Part shown: one piece after another, positions 1-9,680 of the stretch
Layout of the letters: every line of letters begins with the position of its first letter
Position numbering within the stretch: position 1 is the first letter of the stretch
The notes under the pieces: generated by a model
Databases searched by the model: none
The model's input: only the letters and a program-made list of their open reading frames with translations
Told to the model about the DNA's origin: nothing
Position numbers and translations under genes: made by a program
From: Bacillota bacterium
GTDB lineage: Bacteria > Bacillota > Clostridia > Acetivibrionales > DTU013
Direction: 5' to 3'
Length of the DNA: 64,000 bases
Assembly (NCBI GenBank): GCA_023412915.1
Contig: JAEZRE010000009.1
Coordinates: forward strand, 124,001 to 188,000

Positions 1-96
1 GTTATGGCGTTTATTTACATCGTTCTCGTAATGCTGATCGCACTGCTCGTCAAAACTATGGAAAGGAGCCTGAGAAAAAGTGATAGACGTAATTGA
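1..96 (+). CDS. Amino-acid ABC transporter permease, C-terminal end (partial)
   Basis: Only the last 31 codons are in the window. They read as a hydrophobic segment (FIYIVLVMLIALLV) followed by a basic tail (METRSLRK-like: MERSLRK), the usual ending of a HisM/GlnP-type amino-acid permease. The stop codon lies inside the following ATP-binding gene, a 17-base overlap that indicates translational coupling within one importer operon. The permease assignment rests mainly on the neighbour, since too little of the protein is visible for a family call by itself. Confidence 0.6.
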   Translation, partial: VMAFIYIVLVMLIALLVKTMERSLRKSDRRN

Positions 97-904
97 TCTG
101 AGAAAAAGCTACGGAAGACTCGACGTACTCAAAGGTATCACCATCACAATCAGCGAGGGAGAAAAAGTCGCTATCGTAGGCCCTTCCGGAAGCGGGAAGA
201 GCACGTTTCTGCGGTGCCTCAACTGTATGGAAGACCCGACCGGCGGCTCCATCATATTTGAGGGCGTCGATCTGGCGGATATGAAAGTTGACATAAATAT
301 TCACCGCCGCCATATGGGAATGGTCTTTCAGCAGTTCAACCTTTTCAACAACAAGACCGTTATCGGAAATATAATGCTTGCGCCGCTGCATGTTAAGCTG
401 CACGACCTGCGCGTGAAGAAATTCAGGAATGCTTTCATAAAAGTCGGCAATGTATTCAGGAGCGAGAAGAAACCCCTTTATGAGATAAACACTACCAGGG
501 ATGCAATAAAAGCCGAGGTCAAAGAAAACGCGCTCCGTCTGCTGAAAAGGATCGGCCTCGAGGACAAGGCCGGAGTATATCCTTCGACGCTCTCCGGCGG
601 CCAGAAGCAAAGGATCGCTATCATCCGCGCTCTTGCAATGAACCCGAAGGTAATGCTTTTCGACGAGCCGACGTCCGCTCTCGACCCGGAGATGGTGGGT
701 GAGGTCCTTGACCTTATCAGGCAGCTGGCTGACGAAGGCATGACGATGGTTATAGTGACCCATGAAATGGGGTTCGCAAAAGAAGTGGCGACAAGGGTAT
801 TGTTTATGGATGAAGGGCAGATCCTGGAGGAAAACACGCCGGACAGGTTTTTTTCGGCCCCGAAGAATCCCAGGGCAAGGGAATTTTTGTCCAAGGTGCT
901 GTGA
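80..904 (+). CDS. Polar amino-acid ABC transporter ATP-binding protein (GlnQ/HisP type)
   Basis: Cytoplasmic ATPase that powers amino-acid uptake with the permease just upstream. Visible motifs are Walker A GPSGSGKST (residues 34-42), Q-loop VFQQFNLF, signature LSGGQKQR, Walker B VMLFDEPTSALDP and the H-loop THEMGF. The start is a GTG behind GAAAGGAG, because no in-frame ATG fits. The protein has 274 residues where the family usually has about 240-250. The excess lies between the Q-loop and the signature, at about residues 105-140, a basic stretch containing VKKFRNAFIKVGNVFRSEKK that the family normally lacks. The reading frame and all catalytic motifs are intact, so this looks like a real insertion rather than damage. 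The substrate cannot be told. Confidence 0.9.
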   Translation: MIDVIDLRKSYGRLDVLKGITITISEGEKVAIVGPSGSGKSTFLRCLNCMEDPTGGSIIFEGVDLADMKVDINIHRRHMGMVFQQFNLFNNKTVIGNIMLAPLHVKLHDLRVKKFRNAFIKVGNVFRSEKKPLYEINTTRDAIKAEVKENALRLLKRIGLEDKAGVYPSTLSGGQKQRIAIIRALAMNPKVMLFDEPTSALDPEMVGEVLDLIRQLADEGMTMVIVTHEMGFAKEVATRVLFMDEGQILEENTPDRFFSAPKNPRAREFLSKVL

Positions 905-1278
905 GACTGCAAAGGTGCTTTAACCTGCCGCAGGGAACGGCGCCGTGCATGGAATGCTAACGCATACCAGCGAGCAAGGGCCGCTTTACAGTGATCTACG
1001 GCCCCGAAATCTGTCAAATCCCCGAAGAAGATAAATGAATTGTTCAGAGTGACTATATACGGCCGAGTCCGGCCTGATCCGTAATCCTATACGATACCGC
1101 CCGATACCGCCAGGTTTATTCCGCCGGTATGGGCGTTCTTTTTCTTGTCGCCGATAATATCCATAGCCGCTTATTTCGCCTGCGCGAGTTTCCTTCCGGC
1201 ATATCCGCGAATAAATTCCTGCAACCTGTATTTCTATCCGCCGGAGGCATTAAATGTTACATGCCTATTACAGTATTA
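905..1278. other. Intergenic region without a recognised gene
   Basis: No coding region with a plausible ribosome site is seen on either strand. A tandem duplication of the decamer CGATACCGCC is at about 1091-1110, and a short GGCC-rich inverted repeat is near 1063-1078. No T-run-backed terminator for the ABC operon was found. Confidence 0.4.
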
Positions 1279-1306
1279 TTACAATTCGTTTTTAAGGAAA
1301 TATAAT
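1279..1306 (+). promoter_or_regulatory. Probable sigma-A promoter of the SLH amidase gene
   Basis: A TTACAA -35 (1279-1284) and a perfect TATAAT -10 (1301-1306) are separated by 16 bases. The start codon is about 75 bases downstream. Confidence 0.55.
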
Positions 1307-1381
1307 GCAGGCATTTTGTAGTATTATGGAAATGTATATACAAAATTCTGCCATAACTAAAGAGATTACCGGAGAATACTA

Positions 1382-3085
1382 ATGAACGGAACCGCATTTA
1401 AGAGAAAAACCGAACATAATAGCAAAATCGCACATAATAAAATCGCACTGCGCTTTTTACATATTTATAACAAGCTGCTTGCAGGCCTGGTCTTTGCAGG
1501 TATGTTTTTCATGGTTGTCAACGGCGCCAATTACGCAGCAGCCGATACTGTCTTCAAGGACATTCAGGGCCACTGGGCGGAGGCGGATATCGGCAGGGCC
1601 GTGAATGCCGGTTACATCAAAGGCTACGCCGACTCCACCTTCAAACCGGATAATCCCGTAAAACGATCCGAATTCGTAACCATGCTCAACGCGGCTTTCG
1701 GGGTCCCCGTCGGCGGAACGGGCTCGAATTTTCTCGACGTCCATGAAAGCGACTGGTTTGCACAGAGTATTTGGTCGGCAGTGAATGCGGGCTATATGGA
1801 TATATATACCGACAATATCTTCAATCCCAACCTGCCGATACCCAGGCAGGAAGCGGCCGCACTTACCGCAAAGCTGGCATGTACCAGTCCCGGGACCGGC
1901 GTGAAGGCTTTCACAGACTCGGACGGCATAGCAGGGTGGGCGATCAGGCAGATAGACGCGCTTGTATCCGCCGGGATCATGGACGGATACCCTGACGGAA
2001 CCTTCAGACCTGATGGAAAAATCTCAAGAGCCGAGGCTGTCGCATTGATCAACCGCGCCCGGACCTTCGCCGGAAGCACGAAAGTTACAGCGCTGCTGAC
2101 AATTACCGGCAGCGTCGTAAATATCCGTTCCGGCCCCGATACCTCCTACGGCGTATTAAAAAAGGTCTACAGTGGAGATAAGCTGAATGCGTCCCTGCTG
2201 TCCCCGGACAACTGGTATAAGGTCGACCTCGACGGGACAGCCGGCTGGGTCACGGGAAGTTATGTATCCGCCGTTGCCTTGGCAGATACGGACGCTACAG
2301 GCGGCGTTTCAAACCAGGGCGAAGTTGAGCCGGGCCAGGAAGGCAATATAAGCAGGGGTGGCGATCCCGGCCGCGGAACAGTCGAAGGCAGCGATTCGTC
2401 AGGCTCCGGGATACAGAACGGCGATGCGCAGACGGGCGGTACACAGACAGGCGGTACGGCAACAGTCGGCTCCGGCTCGGGAACCGATAGTTCCGCTAAT
2501 CCGGACCAAAACGGCGCGAGCGGCAGACTGGTTGTGATAGATGCCGGCCACGGAGGGCATGACGACGGCGCCACCGGCCCTTCGGGGACCAGGGAAAAGG
2601 ATATTACCCTGTCCATAGCGGTGAAGCTTTCGGAGCTTTTGAAAAGCGCCGGGTATAACACGCTTATGACACGTTCGGACGACACGTTTATTTCTCTGCC
2701 GGACAGGTCCCTTGCGGCCAATGGCTCAAATGCGGATATATTCGTCAGCATCCACTGCAATTCCAGCGAATACCATACCGGCCGCGGCACGGAAGTATAT
2801 ACGGAGCCCGACAGGCTGAACCCCGTATATAAGCAGCAGGAAAACAGCAGGTATCTGGCAGGACTCGTGCAAAGCGAACTTGTAAAAGCGCTGGGCTTGA
2901 CCGACAGGGGCATAAGGGAGAAGGATCTGGCAGTATGCCGCGAAACCAATAAACCTGCAATTCTCATTGAGACTGCCTTCATAGACGTCAAGGAAGAGGA
3001 GCAGCTGCTCAACGATACTTCATTTCAGGACAAGACGGCGGCAGCGATAAAGCTTGGGATAGACGGTTACTTCTCCGGAAAGTGA
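1382..3085 (+). CDS. SLH-anchored N-acetylmuramoyl-L-alanine amidase (Amidase_3) with SH3b domain
   Basis: Secreted cell-wall hydrolase that cleaves the amide bond between N-acetylmuramic acid and L-alanine. A hydrophobic segment near residues 37-53 is preceded by a long basic N-terminus and acts as the signal sequence. Three SLH repeats follow (about 57-101, 118-165 and 178-222; for example HWAEADIGRAV and GYPDGTFRPDGKISRAEA), then an SH3b domain (about 238-296, VNIRSGPDTSYG). A Gly/Ser/Thr-rich linker leads to the amidase domain (about 385-562). The zinc ligands are H390 (DAGHGG), E405 and H458 (SIHCN), with catalytic E530 (IETAFI), so the enzyme should be active. SLH repeats bind secondary cell-wall polymers, placing the protein on the surface. 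It is a single gene behind its own promoter. Confidence 0.93.
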   Translation: MNGTAFKRKTEHNSKIAHNKIALRFLHIYNKLLAGLVFAGMFFMVVNGANYAAADTVFKDIQGHWAEADIGRAVNAGYIKGYADSTFKPDNPVKRSEFVTMLNAAFGVPVGGTGSNFLDVHESDWFAQSIWSAVNAGYMDIYTDNIFNPNLPIPRQEAAALTAKLACTSPGTGVKAFTDSDGIAGWAIRQIDALVSAGIMDGYPDGTFRPDGKISRAEAVALINRARTFAGSTKVTALLTITGSVVNIRSGPDTSYGVLKKVYSGDKLNASLLSPDNWYKVDLDGTAGWVTGSYVSAVALADTDATGGVSNQGEVEPGQEGNISRGGDPGRGTVEGSDSSGSGIQNGDAQTGGTQTGGTATVGSGSGTDSSANPDQNGASGRLVVIDAGHGGHDDGATGPSGTREKDITLSIAVKLSELLKSAGYNTLMTRSDDTFISLPDRSLAANGSNADIFVSIHCNSSEYHTGRGTEVYTEPDRLNPVYKQQENSRYLAGLVQSELVKALGLTDRGIREKDLAVCRETNKPAILIETAFIDVKEEEQLLNDTSFQDKTAAAIKLGIDGYFSGK

Positions 3086-3100
3086 TATAAGGATTTTAAT

Positions 3101-3126
3101 TGAATTAACGCCGGCCTTTTAATTCA
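3101..3126. terminator. Weak AT-rich hairpin between convergent genes
   Basis: TGAATTAA (3101-3108) and TTAATTCA (3119-3126) form an 8-bp arm around a GC-rich loop. It lies between the amidase and AraC stop codons and could act for both strands, but it is AT-rich and lacks a clean T-run. Confidence 0.25.
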
Positions 3127-3127
3127 T

Positions 3128-4069
3128 TTATTTTATCAGAGTGTTCTTTTTACGTATATATTGGAGCAGCATCGTGGAATCATTTTTTACAATGATGGAA
3201 TCTTTTTCTTTATGCTTGTTATAGCCTAATACATAAGTCTGTGGATCATCGAGCTTTGTAAATTCACTTGGTGTATACCCTGTAATCTGTTTAAAGACGC
3301 GATTAAAGGTCCTTATATTATCAAAGCCGCTCTCCAATGCCGCATCAAGTATTTTTGAACTTTTGTAAAGCAAGGCTATCGCATGCTCGATGCGCACCAT
3401 ATTTACATAAGTCACAAAAGAAATACCCATGGTTTTTTTAAATATCTTTGAAAAATGACTAATGCTGAAGTGCATTAGCTCGGCCGCTTGCTCAAGTGGT
3501 ATCGGTATCTGGTAATTATTTTCTATGTACGTCAGCATCTGCTGGAAAGCAGCCAGCTTGTATAAATGCTGGCTTCCTTTGTTAAATCCCGTTTCATTTC
3601 TTGGGTGAAAGCGTTTCAGCAGATACCAGAATTTCTGAAGAGTTGTTTTTATTATATCCTGGTAATACGCTTCCTTCCGGTCCAACTCTTTTATTATTGT
3701 ATTGACGAGTTGTTTACACTGTAATCCTATGCCGTATTCCTCCAGCGTTTCCCCTGTTATAACCGGGGAAACGAAACCGCTCGGTTGATACCCGGATGAT
3801 AAAATAAAATGATCAAACAGAATAAAGTCCACACAGTTGGCTTTATCGGAGGATTGACTGTAATGGATCTCGCCGCTGTCTATGAAGATAAAATCTCCTT
3901 TTTTGACTATATAACTTTTATTGGTTATATTTATTTCCAATATTCCGTCTCTGACATATACCAGTTCAATTTCCTTATGCCAATGAGCCATAAAGCTAAT
4001 ATTAGAATATAATGCATGCCATACCATGAAATCGGTATCGTAGTTTCTAATCTCATGAAATACCTTCAT
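3128..4069 (-). CDS. AraC-family transcriptional regulator with cupin sensor domain
   Basis: Predicted sugar-responsive DNA-binding regulator. The N-terminal half carries a cupin-type ligand domain (HWHKEIELVYVRDG, then KGDFIFIDSGEIHY). The C-terminal ~100 residues are a double helix-turn-helix (MHFSISHFSKIFKKTMGISF, then a second helix pair ending GFDNIRTFNRVFKQITGYTP). The start is placed at the ATG behind GAGGA on the minus strand. It is divergent from the L-fucose isomerase gene and shares a 238-base intergenic region with it, so it is the natural candidate to control that gene in response to fucose or a derived sugar. The 313-residue length is usual for the family. The ligand is inferred from context only. 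Confidence 0.88.
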   Translation of the reverse strand: MKVFHEIRNYDTDFMVWHALYSNISFMAHWHKEIELVYVRDGILEINITNKSYIVKKGDFIFIDSGEIHYSQSSDKANCVDFILFDHFILSSGYQPSGFVSPVITGETLEEYGIGLQCKQLVNTIIKELDRKEAYYQDIIKTTLQKFWYLLKRFHPRNETGFNKGSQHLYKLAAFQQMLTYIENNYQIPIPLEQAAELMHFSISHFSKIFKKTMGISFVTYVNMVRIEHAIALLYKSSKILDAALESGFDNIRTFNRVFKQITGYTPSEFTKLDDPQTYVLGYNKHKEKDSIIVKNDSTMLLQYIRKKNTLIK

Positions 4070-4307
4070 TTGAAATCCTCGGTTTACATAGTGCGATTTA
4101 GCTTCAGTTTAACCATATTCACAAAAAATGTCCATAATACAACAGAAAATTACGAGCCTTTTTCTATAGGTCAAGTTAAAATTAATATGCTGAGTATAGT
4201 ATATTCGGTTGTACGGATGCACAAATCCTGAAAATATCGTGTAGCTTTGTTGATTTATCAGGATGGAACAACCAATGATATCGGGCAATAAAAAGAGGAG
4301 GGAAAGT

Positions 4308-6101
4308 ATGGCGGTAAATAGATTGATAGGAGAATACCCGGTAATCGGTATCCGCCCCATTATTGATGCCAGACAGGGCATGTTGGATGTGAGAGGCTCG
4401 CTGGAAGAGCAGACCATGGGCATGGCAAAAGCAGCGTCACGGCTCCTGAAGGATAATTTGAGATATTCCAATGGCGAGCCTGTCGAAGTGATTATCGCTG
4501 ACACGACAATAGGCAGGGTTGCAGAGGCAGCAGCCTGTGCCGATAAATTTAAAAAAGCCGGAGTTGAAATAACTTTATCGGTAACCCCCTGCTGGTGTTA
4601 CGGATCAGAGACAATGGACATGGATCCGATGACAATTAAGGCAGTTTGGGGATTAAATGCCACTGAGAGGCCCGGCGCCGTGTATCTGGCTTCAGTGCTT
4701 GCCGGTTATGCCCAGAAGGGGCTCCCCGCCTTTGGCATTTATGGAGACCGTGTCCAGGAAAAGGATGATCAGGAGATACCGGAAGATGTCCGGGAAAAAA
4801 TCCTGCGGTTTGCAAAAGCGGCTGTAGCGGCAACTACGATGAGAGGCAAGTCCTACCTGCAGATTGGTTCAGTCTGTATGGGTATTGCCGGTTCAAGCAT
4901 AGATACGGGCTTTTTTGAAAATTATCTCGGTATGAGATGTGAATCTGTTGATGAGGTGGAAGTCCTCCGACGCATTGAACAGGGAATATATGACAAAGAG
5001 CAGTATGAGAAAGCATTGGTATGGACAAAGAAAAATTGCCGTGAAGGTTACGATAAAAATCCGGAATATGCGCAAAGAAGCAGAGCACAAAAGGATAAGG
5101 ACTGGGAATTCAGTGTAAAGTGCGCCTGCATCATTAAGGATTTAATGTGCGGAAATCCGAATCTTCCTGCTGACAGACAGGAGGAAAAGCTGGGCCATAA
5201 CGCTATTGCTGCCGGTTTTCAAGGGCAGAGGCAATGGACCGATATGTATCCGAACACCGATTTCGCGGAAGCGATTCTGAATACTTCCTTTGACTGGGAA
5301 GGAGCAAGAGAACCATATATTCTGGCAACAGAAAATGATACTCTAAACGGCGCGGGTATGCTGCTGCTTAAGCTTCTGACAAATAAAGCCCAGATGTTCG
5401 CGGATGTAAGAACCTGCTGGTCGGGTGCTTCCGTTAAAAAGGCTACCGGTTATGAACTTCAGGGACATGCAAGGGAAGCCGATGGGTTTATACACCTGAT
5501 AAATTCCGGAGCTTGCTGTCTGGATGCCTGCGGTGAAGCAAAAGCCGGGAACGGAGAGGCGGTTATGAAACCCTTCTGGGAAATGACAGAAGAGGATATG
5601 AAATCCTGTCTTGAAGCAACCGAGTGGTGCGAAGCCGATCTGGGATACTTCAGGGGAGGCGGTTATTCATCCCGCTTTATCACAAAAGCCGAGATGCCGG
5701 TTACCATGGCACGCCTTAATCTGATAAAGGGTCAAGGGCCAGTGATGCAGATTGCCGAAGGCTATACGGTTTCTCTTCCGGATGAGGTGTCTGAGGTTTT
5801 ATGGAAGAGGACGGATTATACCTGGCCATGTACATGGTTTGCGCCCCGTGTTACGGGAAAAGGCGCCTTTAAATCAGCCTATGGTGTAATGAATAACTGG
5901 GGTGCGAATCACGCGGCAATAAGCTATGGACATATCGGCGCCGATTTAATCACTCTTTGTTCCATTTTAAGGATACCGGTTTGTTTACATAATGTACCGG
6001 AAGAGATGATATTCAGACCAAGCTGCTGGAATGCGTTCGGAATGGATAAGGAAGCTCAGGATTACCGTGCCTGCAGTAATTATGGCCCGATGTTTAAATA
6101 G
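4308..6101 (+). CDS. fucI: L-fucose isomerase
   Basis: Cytoplasmic Mn-dependent enzyme converting L-fucose to L-fuculose (family members also act on D-arabinose). The 597-residue length matches the usual ~590. Family signatures are EEQTMGMAKAASRLL, TPCWCYGSETMDMDP and TERPGAVYLA. The three metal ligands are present at E342 (ATENDTLNG), D366 (FADVRTCW) and H535 (NWGANHAAI). An upstream in-frame ATG exists at 4263, but the start at 4308 sits behind AGGAGG with correct spacing and matches the family N-terminus. It opens the sulfated-fucoside island and is divergent from an AraC regulator. No fuculokinase or fuculose-phosphate aldolase lies in the window, so those steps must be encoded elsewhere. 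Confidence 0.95.
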   Translation: MAVNRLIGEYPVIGIRPIIDARQGMLDVRGSLEEQTMGMAKAASRLLKDNLRYSNGEPVEVIIADTTIGRVAEAAACADKFKKAGVEITLSVTPCWCYGSETMDMDPMTIKAVWGLNATERPGAVYLASVLAGYAQKGLPAFGIYGDRVQEKDDQEIPEDVREKILRFAKAAVAATTMRGKSYLQIGSVCMGIAGSSIDTGFFENYLGMRCESVDEVEVLRRIEQGIYDKEQYEKALVWTKKNCREGYDKNPEYAQRSRAQKDKDWEFSVKCACIIKDLMCGNPNLPADRQEEKLGHNAIAAGFQGQRQWTDMYPNTDFAEAILNTSFDWEGAREPYILATENDTLNGAGMLLLKLLTNKAQMFADVRTCWSGASVKKATGYELQGHAREADGFIHLINSGACCLDACGEAKAGNGEAVMKPFWEMTEEDMKSCLEATEWCEADLGYFRGGGYSSRFITKAEMPVTMARLNLIKGQGPVMQIAEGYTVSLPDEVSEVLWKRTDYTWPCTWFAPRVTGKGAFKSAYGVMNNWGANHAAISYGHIGADLITLCSILRIPVCLHNVPEEMIFRPSCWNAFGMDKEAQDYRACSNYGPMFK

Positions 6102-6275
6102 TGAGTCAACCAGCGAAACAGTCTGACGGACTGGATCGCGAAACACTTTGGGGAAACAGGCATTGGCAGATGTTTCTGCCGGAAGTAATTCCTGCATGAA
6201 AGGTATATTTGTCAATGCCTTATACTCCTGAACAAAGCCGTGATATACACGGAGATAGCGGGAAGCTATTCCAGG

Positions 6276-6303
6276 TTGACTTTGTTTTTTTATATATTAT
6301 ACT
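6276..6303 (+). promoter_or_regulatory. Probable sigma-A promoter of the sensor kinase/regulator operon
   Basis: TTGACT (6276-6281) and TATACT (6298-6303) are 16 bases apart, in the 249-base gap between fucI and the kinase gene. The remainder of that gap (6102-6275) shows no gene. Confidence 0.5.
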
Positions 6304-6350
6304 TTACATAAAGAGCTATGCACCGTAATTTTATGTTAAAGGGAAATAAG

Positions 6351-8126
6351 ATGTTTGGAAAGCTGAAGCTGTATTATCAGAAACAGCCGATTTATATCAA
6401 GATAAATCTACTGCATAGCATAATCGTATGTGGTATTGTTGTGTTTCTGGTTATAGCAATCAGCCAGGTCTCCTCTGATATTCTAATCAAGCAGAAAATT
6501 GAAAATTCAGTTAAAGATCTCTTCGCTATCTCAGAAAAGCTCGATATGCAGTTTGACGAATATGAGAAGGATTCTCTGACAATTATTCTTAATCAGGAAT
6601 ATCAGGACATGCTGTTATCCGATGATGAACAGGATGAAGCCACCAGTATTATGCGTTCTATCAAATTCGCCGTTACGTTGTCCGATCTATATTCCTCTTA
6701 TACGACTATCAAAAAAATTCGCTTTTATGATACCATAAACTGGATTGCATTCGGCAGTTATCTGGATCATTTCGACAATTCTATCACTCAGCAATGGGAT
6801 ACGATTACAGCATTTATGGATACAAAGAAAAGTTCCGATTGGACGGATTTCGCTCTAACTGATAAAGGAACTTCTTATATTTCCCTGCTCCGCCGAGTGA
6901 GTAATTATAATGGAAAATTCGTTGGCGTGATGGAGTTGATTATTGATGAAAATCAGGTCAATAAGATGTACCGCAATTTTGAATCTGAAGGTTTGCAATT
7001 CTTACTGGTGGATGCTGACGGCCGGATTGTATCCTGCAGCGACAAAACACTGCTGGGGAAAAGCCTGGCGGATAAAAAATACTACGAGTTCGTGAGCACT
7101 CACAGCAACGAAGGTCGGATTTTCAACATAGATGATGTTCCGTATATTGTGATTTGTAAAGAATATAAAAAGCTGGGATATCGATTGGTCGGTATGATTC
7201 CGAAACGAGAAATCGTAGGGGAAGTTGGTCAACTCGTATGGATCATTATTTTTATCGGCTTTGCCGGGATCACAGTTGCTTCTGTCCTTGTAAAATGGAC
7301 AGCGAGAAAGACCACTAGTCCGCTGGAACGCGTAATATCGGTAATTGATAGTGTCAGTCACGGTGATTATTCAGCGCGAGTCCGCCTGCACACCCAGGAC
7401 GAGTTCGGAGAACTGGGCTCACAACTGGATGAGATGATCGATAATACTGTCAGACTAATGGAGTTGATTCGTTATCAATCAGAGCAAAAGCGCAGGTATG
7501 AACTGGAAAATTTGCAGATGCAGATCAACCCTCATTTTCTTTATAATTCCCTCGAGACTGTTTGCGGTATCATAGACGCGGGAGAGGACAAACAGGCGAT
7601 TCGCATGATCAATCATATCTCCCGCTTTTACCGTGGAGTTTTAAGCGGGGGAGATACCCTGGTGACAATAGACCAGGAGGTGCAAATTACACTCCGGTAT
7701 TTGGAAATTGTTAAGATTCGTTACCGTAACAGTTTTGAGTTCGATTACGATTTTCCTGATGTGATGATTCATGCGAAAACGCCTAAGCTAATTCTGCAGC
7801 CCTTGGTCGAAAACTCCATAGTACATGGATTCCTTGGAAAAAGGAAGCCTGGGAGCTTGCGGATTCGCGGCCGACTTATGGAAGATAAAATGGTTATTAC
7901 AATTACGGACAATGGCTGCGGGATTCACCCCGAGGAGCTCCGTTGCATTATGGCAGGGAAGCACAAAAAATCCTATAACGGAGGAGGATTTGGGCTTCGT
8001 AATATTGATGAGCGAATTAAGCTGGTTTTTGGCGAGAAATACGGGCTGCAGATCAGAAGCAAATATGGGATTGGGACACGCGTCAGTATATCTCTGCCGC
8101 TGGATGAACAAGGAGAGTTTAAATGA
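6351..8126 (+). CDS. YesM-type sensor histidine kinase
   Basis: Membrane sensor of the family paired with AraC-type response regulators near sugar importers. Order: TM1 (about 19-41), an extracytoplasmic sensor domain, TM2 (about 295-314), a HAMP linker (SHGDYSARVRLHTQDEFGEL), a His_kinase domain with phospho-acceptor H395 (INPHFLYNSLE), and a HATPase domain (LVENSIVHG, DNGCGI, GFGLRNIDERI). Two upstream in-frame ATGs exist (6318, 6333), but only 6351 has AAAGGGA at proper spacing. The next gene starts within its stop codon (ATGA), so the pair is co-translated. Context suggests it senses an extracellular sulfated or fucosylated oligosaccharide, perhaps through the binding lipoprotein. Confidence 0.9.
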   Translation: MFGKLKLYYQKQPIYIKINLLHSIIVCGIVVFLVIAISQVSSDILIKQKIENSVKDLFAISEKLDMQFDEYEKDSLTIILNQEYQDMLLSDDEQDEATSIMRSIKFAVTLSDLYSSYTTIKKIRFYDTINWIAFGSYLDHFDNSITQQWDTITAFMDTKKSSDWTDFALTDKGTSYISLLRRVSNYNGKFVGVMELIIDENQVNKMYRNFESEGLQFLLVDADGRIVSCSDKTLLGKSLADKKYYEFVSTHSNEGRIFNIDDVPYIVICKEYKKLGYRLVGMIPKREIVGEVGQLVWIIIFIGFAGITVASVLVKWTARKTTSPLERVISVIDSVSHGDYSARVRLHTQDEFGELGSQLDEMIDNTVRLMELIRYQSEQKRRYELENLQMQINPHFLYNSLETVCGIIDAGEDKQAIRMINHISRFYRGVLSGGDTLVTIDQEVQITLRYLEIVKIRYRNSFEFDYDFPDVMIHAKTPKLILQPLVENSIVHGFLGKRKPGSLRIRGRLMEDKMVITITDNGCGIHPEELRCIMAGKHKKSYNGGGFGLRNIDERIKLVFGEKYGLQIRSKYGIGTRVSISLPLDEQGEFK

Positions 8127-9649
8127 AATCGGTATTGTTGGTTGATGATGAATATTACATCCGGATTCGTGTGCGCAAATGCGTGGACTGGCTGGCTTTG
8201 GGGTTTGATACTGTTCTTGACTGTGAAGGCGGCCGCGAGGCTCTTGCTTTGATGGAAGAGCGCCATTTTGATTTGATCATACTGGATATTTCCATGCCCA
8301 TTATGGACGGTCTTGCCCTGTGCAAGGAGATTCGAAGCAGGGGCTACGATATGCAGTTAATTATACTGACCGGTTATGACAAATTTGAATATGCCAAGTC
8401 AGCGTTGAATTTTGACGTGCTGGATTACATTTTAAAGCCCATTGACGGTGAAGAGCTGTCGCAGGCGGTACTTAAAGCCTGTGAACGCATCGATCGAAAA
8501 GTATCCCTGGATATCCGGATCAAGGAACATGCCGTACTGAAATCACAGACGGAACAAATGAAGTCGGATATGTTTTTTGGCGCCATACTAACCGATAGCT
8601 TCATGAACCGCTCGGATACAGCAAAGCAATTGCGGCAATATGGGATTGACCCGGAGAAAAAATATCGTATTATCTATTATCAATCAAAATCGATTATTAA
8701 TATAGAGTCGGCTATTCCTGACGAATGGAGCATGGCCACTGAAATAAACCTGCCTCAGGGGATGTCCCGGATCATTGAGGAGAAAACCTATCCCCAGGCG
8801 ATGGGCTGGCTGCAGGAATTTGCCGCGCTGAATTTGCAAAAGGTTTATTTTGGTGTTTCAACAATGCATTACGGTACGCCGGAGGAGCTGCATATAGCTT
8901 ATAAAGAGGCGCGTTTGATTTTTCGCCAGCAGCTTCTTGAGAAGACGACAAATGTTTTTTGTTATGACGACTACATCGGCCAACGGAAGATCCTTGGAAT
9001 TGAAAAATTGAGAAATTTCAAAGCCTCTTTCAATAGCGGACTACAGGAGCAAAACCTGGTTCAAATTGAAGAAGCGATTAACGGAGCGTTCACCCATTTA
9101 GTTGATAATCATAATTCCATATTTGGGCTCCATTTATTTTTAGAGAATGTCCTTCTTGAAATTCAGAGAATGACATTGCATATGAACGGCGAATGGATCG
9201 GAGACGTGTTGTTCAAGATGCAGGCGTTTGAATTAATCAACAGTTGTGATACGTTGGAGCAGCTCAAACAACAGCTGACGGAAATTATCGCTCAATGTAT
9301 TTCTCAAAAAAACTACTTTGCCTCGATTACAGGCTCTATGCTTATGAAAAAAGTGGAACAGATCGTAGAGGGTAATTACATGGATGCCAATCTGGGGTTG
9401 AGTTCTATTGCGCAAGCCCTTTCCTTGAATGCTTCTTACCTAAGCGATGCATTTAAGCGCTTTTACGGACAGACATTGATTCAATATATTACACAAATCA
9501 GAATGTCAAACGCGAGGGATTTGCTGCTCTCGGGAAATTTGAATCTTGTTGAGGTAATGGAACGGGTGGGGTATACGGACCCGTATTACTTTTCAAAACG
9601 ATTCAAAAAATTTTATGGTGTTTCTCCATCCGCTTATAAAAGAAATTAA
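8123..9649 (+). CDS. YesN-type response regulator with AraC DNA-binding domain
   Basis: Cytoplasmic partner of the sensor kinase just upstream, overlapping it by 4 bases. The receiver domain has the acidic pair DDEYY near the N-terminus, phospho-acceptor D55 (LDISMPIMDG) and the conserved Lys in LKPIDGEE. A ~270-residue middle region typical of YesN proteins follows, then a C-terminal AraC double helix-turn-helix (LSSIAQALSLNASYLSDAFK and VGYTDPYYFSKRFKKFYGVSP). The 508-residue length is normal. It most likely activates the binding-protein/permease/sulfatase operon that begins about 200 bases downstream. Confidence 0.92.
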   Translation: MKSVLLVDDEYYIRIRVRKCVDWLALGFDTVLDCEGGREALALMEERHFDLIILDISMPIMDGLALCKEIRSRGYDMQLIILTGYDKFEYAKSALNFDVLDYILKPIDGEELSQAVLKACERIDRKVSLDIRIKEHAVLKSQTEQMKSDMFFGAILTDSFMNRSDTAKQLRQYGIDPEKKYRIIYYQSKSIINIESAIPDEWSMATEINLPQGMSRIIEEKTYPQAMGWLQEFAALNLQKVYFGVSTMHYGTPEELHIAYKEARLIFRQQLLEKTTNVFCYDDYIGQRKILGIEKLRNFKASFNSGLQEQNLVQIEEAINGAFTHLVDNHNSIFGLHLFLENVLLEIQRMTLHMNGEWIGDVLFKMQAFELINSCDTLEQLKQQLTEIIAQCISQKNYFASITGSMLMKKVEQIVEGNYMDANLGLSSIAQALSLNASYLSDAFKRFYGQTLIQYITQIRMSNARDLLLSGNLNLVEVMERVGYTDPYYFSKRFKKFYGVSPSAYKRN

Positions 9650-9653
9650 TCGG

Positions 9654-9680
9654 CCGCACAGGATGCTGTGCGGTTCATTT
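9654..9680 (+). terminator. Rho-independent terminator after the two-component genes
   Basis: A perfect 8-bp stem CCGCACAG/CTGTGCGG (9654-9661 with 9666-9673) has a GATG loop and is followed by TTCATTTT. Confidence 0.65.

Noticed and set aside
1091..1110. Tandem CGATACCGCC decamer
   Set aside because: Only two copies, no context suggesting function.
2260..3012. 250-codon open frame on the minus strand
   Set aside because: Antisense to the amidase, with Ser/Pro-rich translation typical of a shadow frame.
6237..6252. Hairpin CCGTG/CACGG after fucI as a terminator
   Set aside because: Stem of only five base pairs with no T-run.
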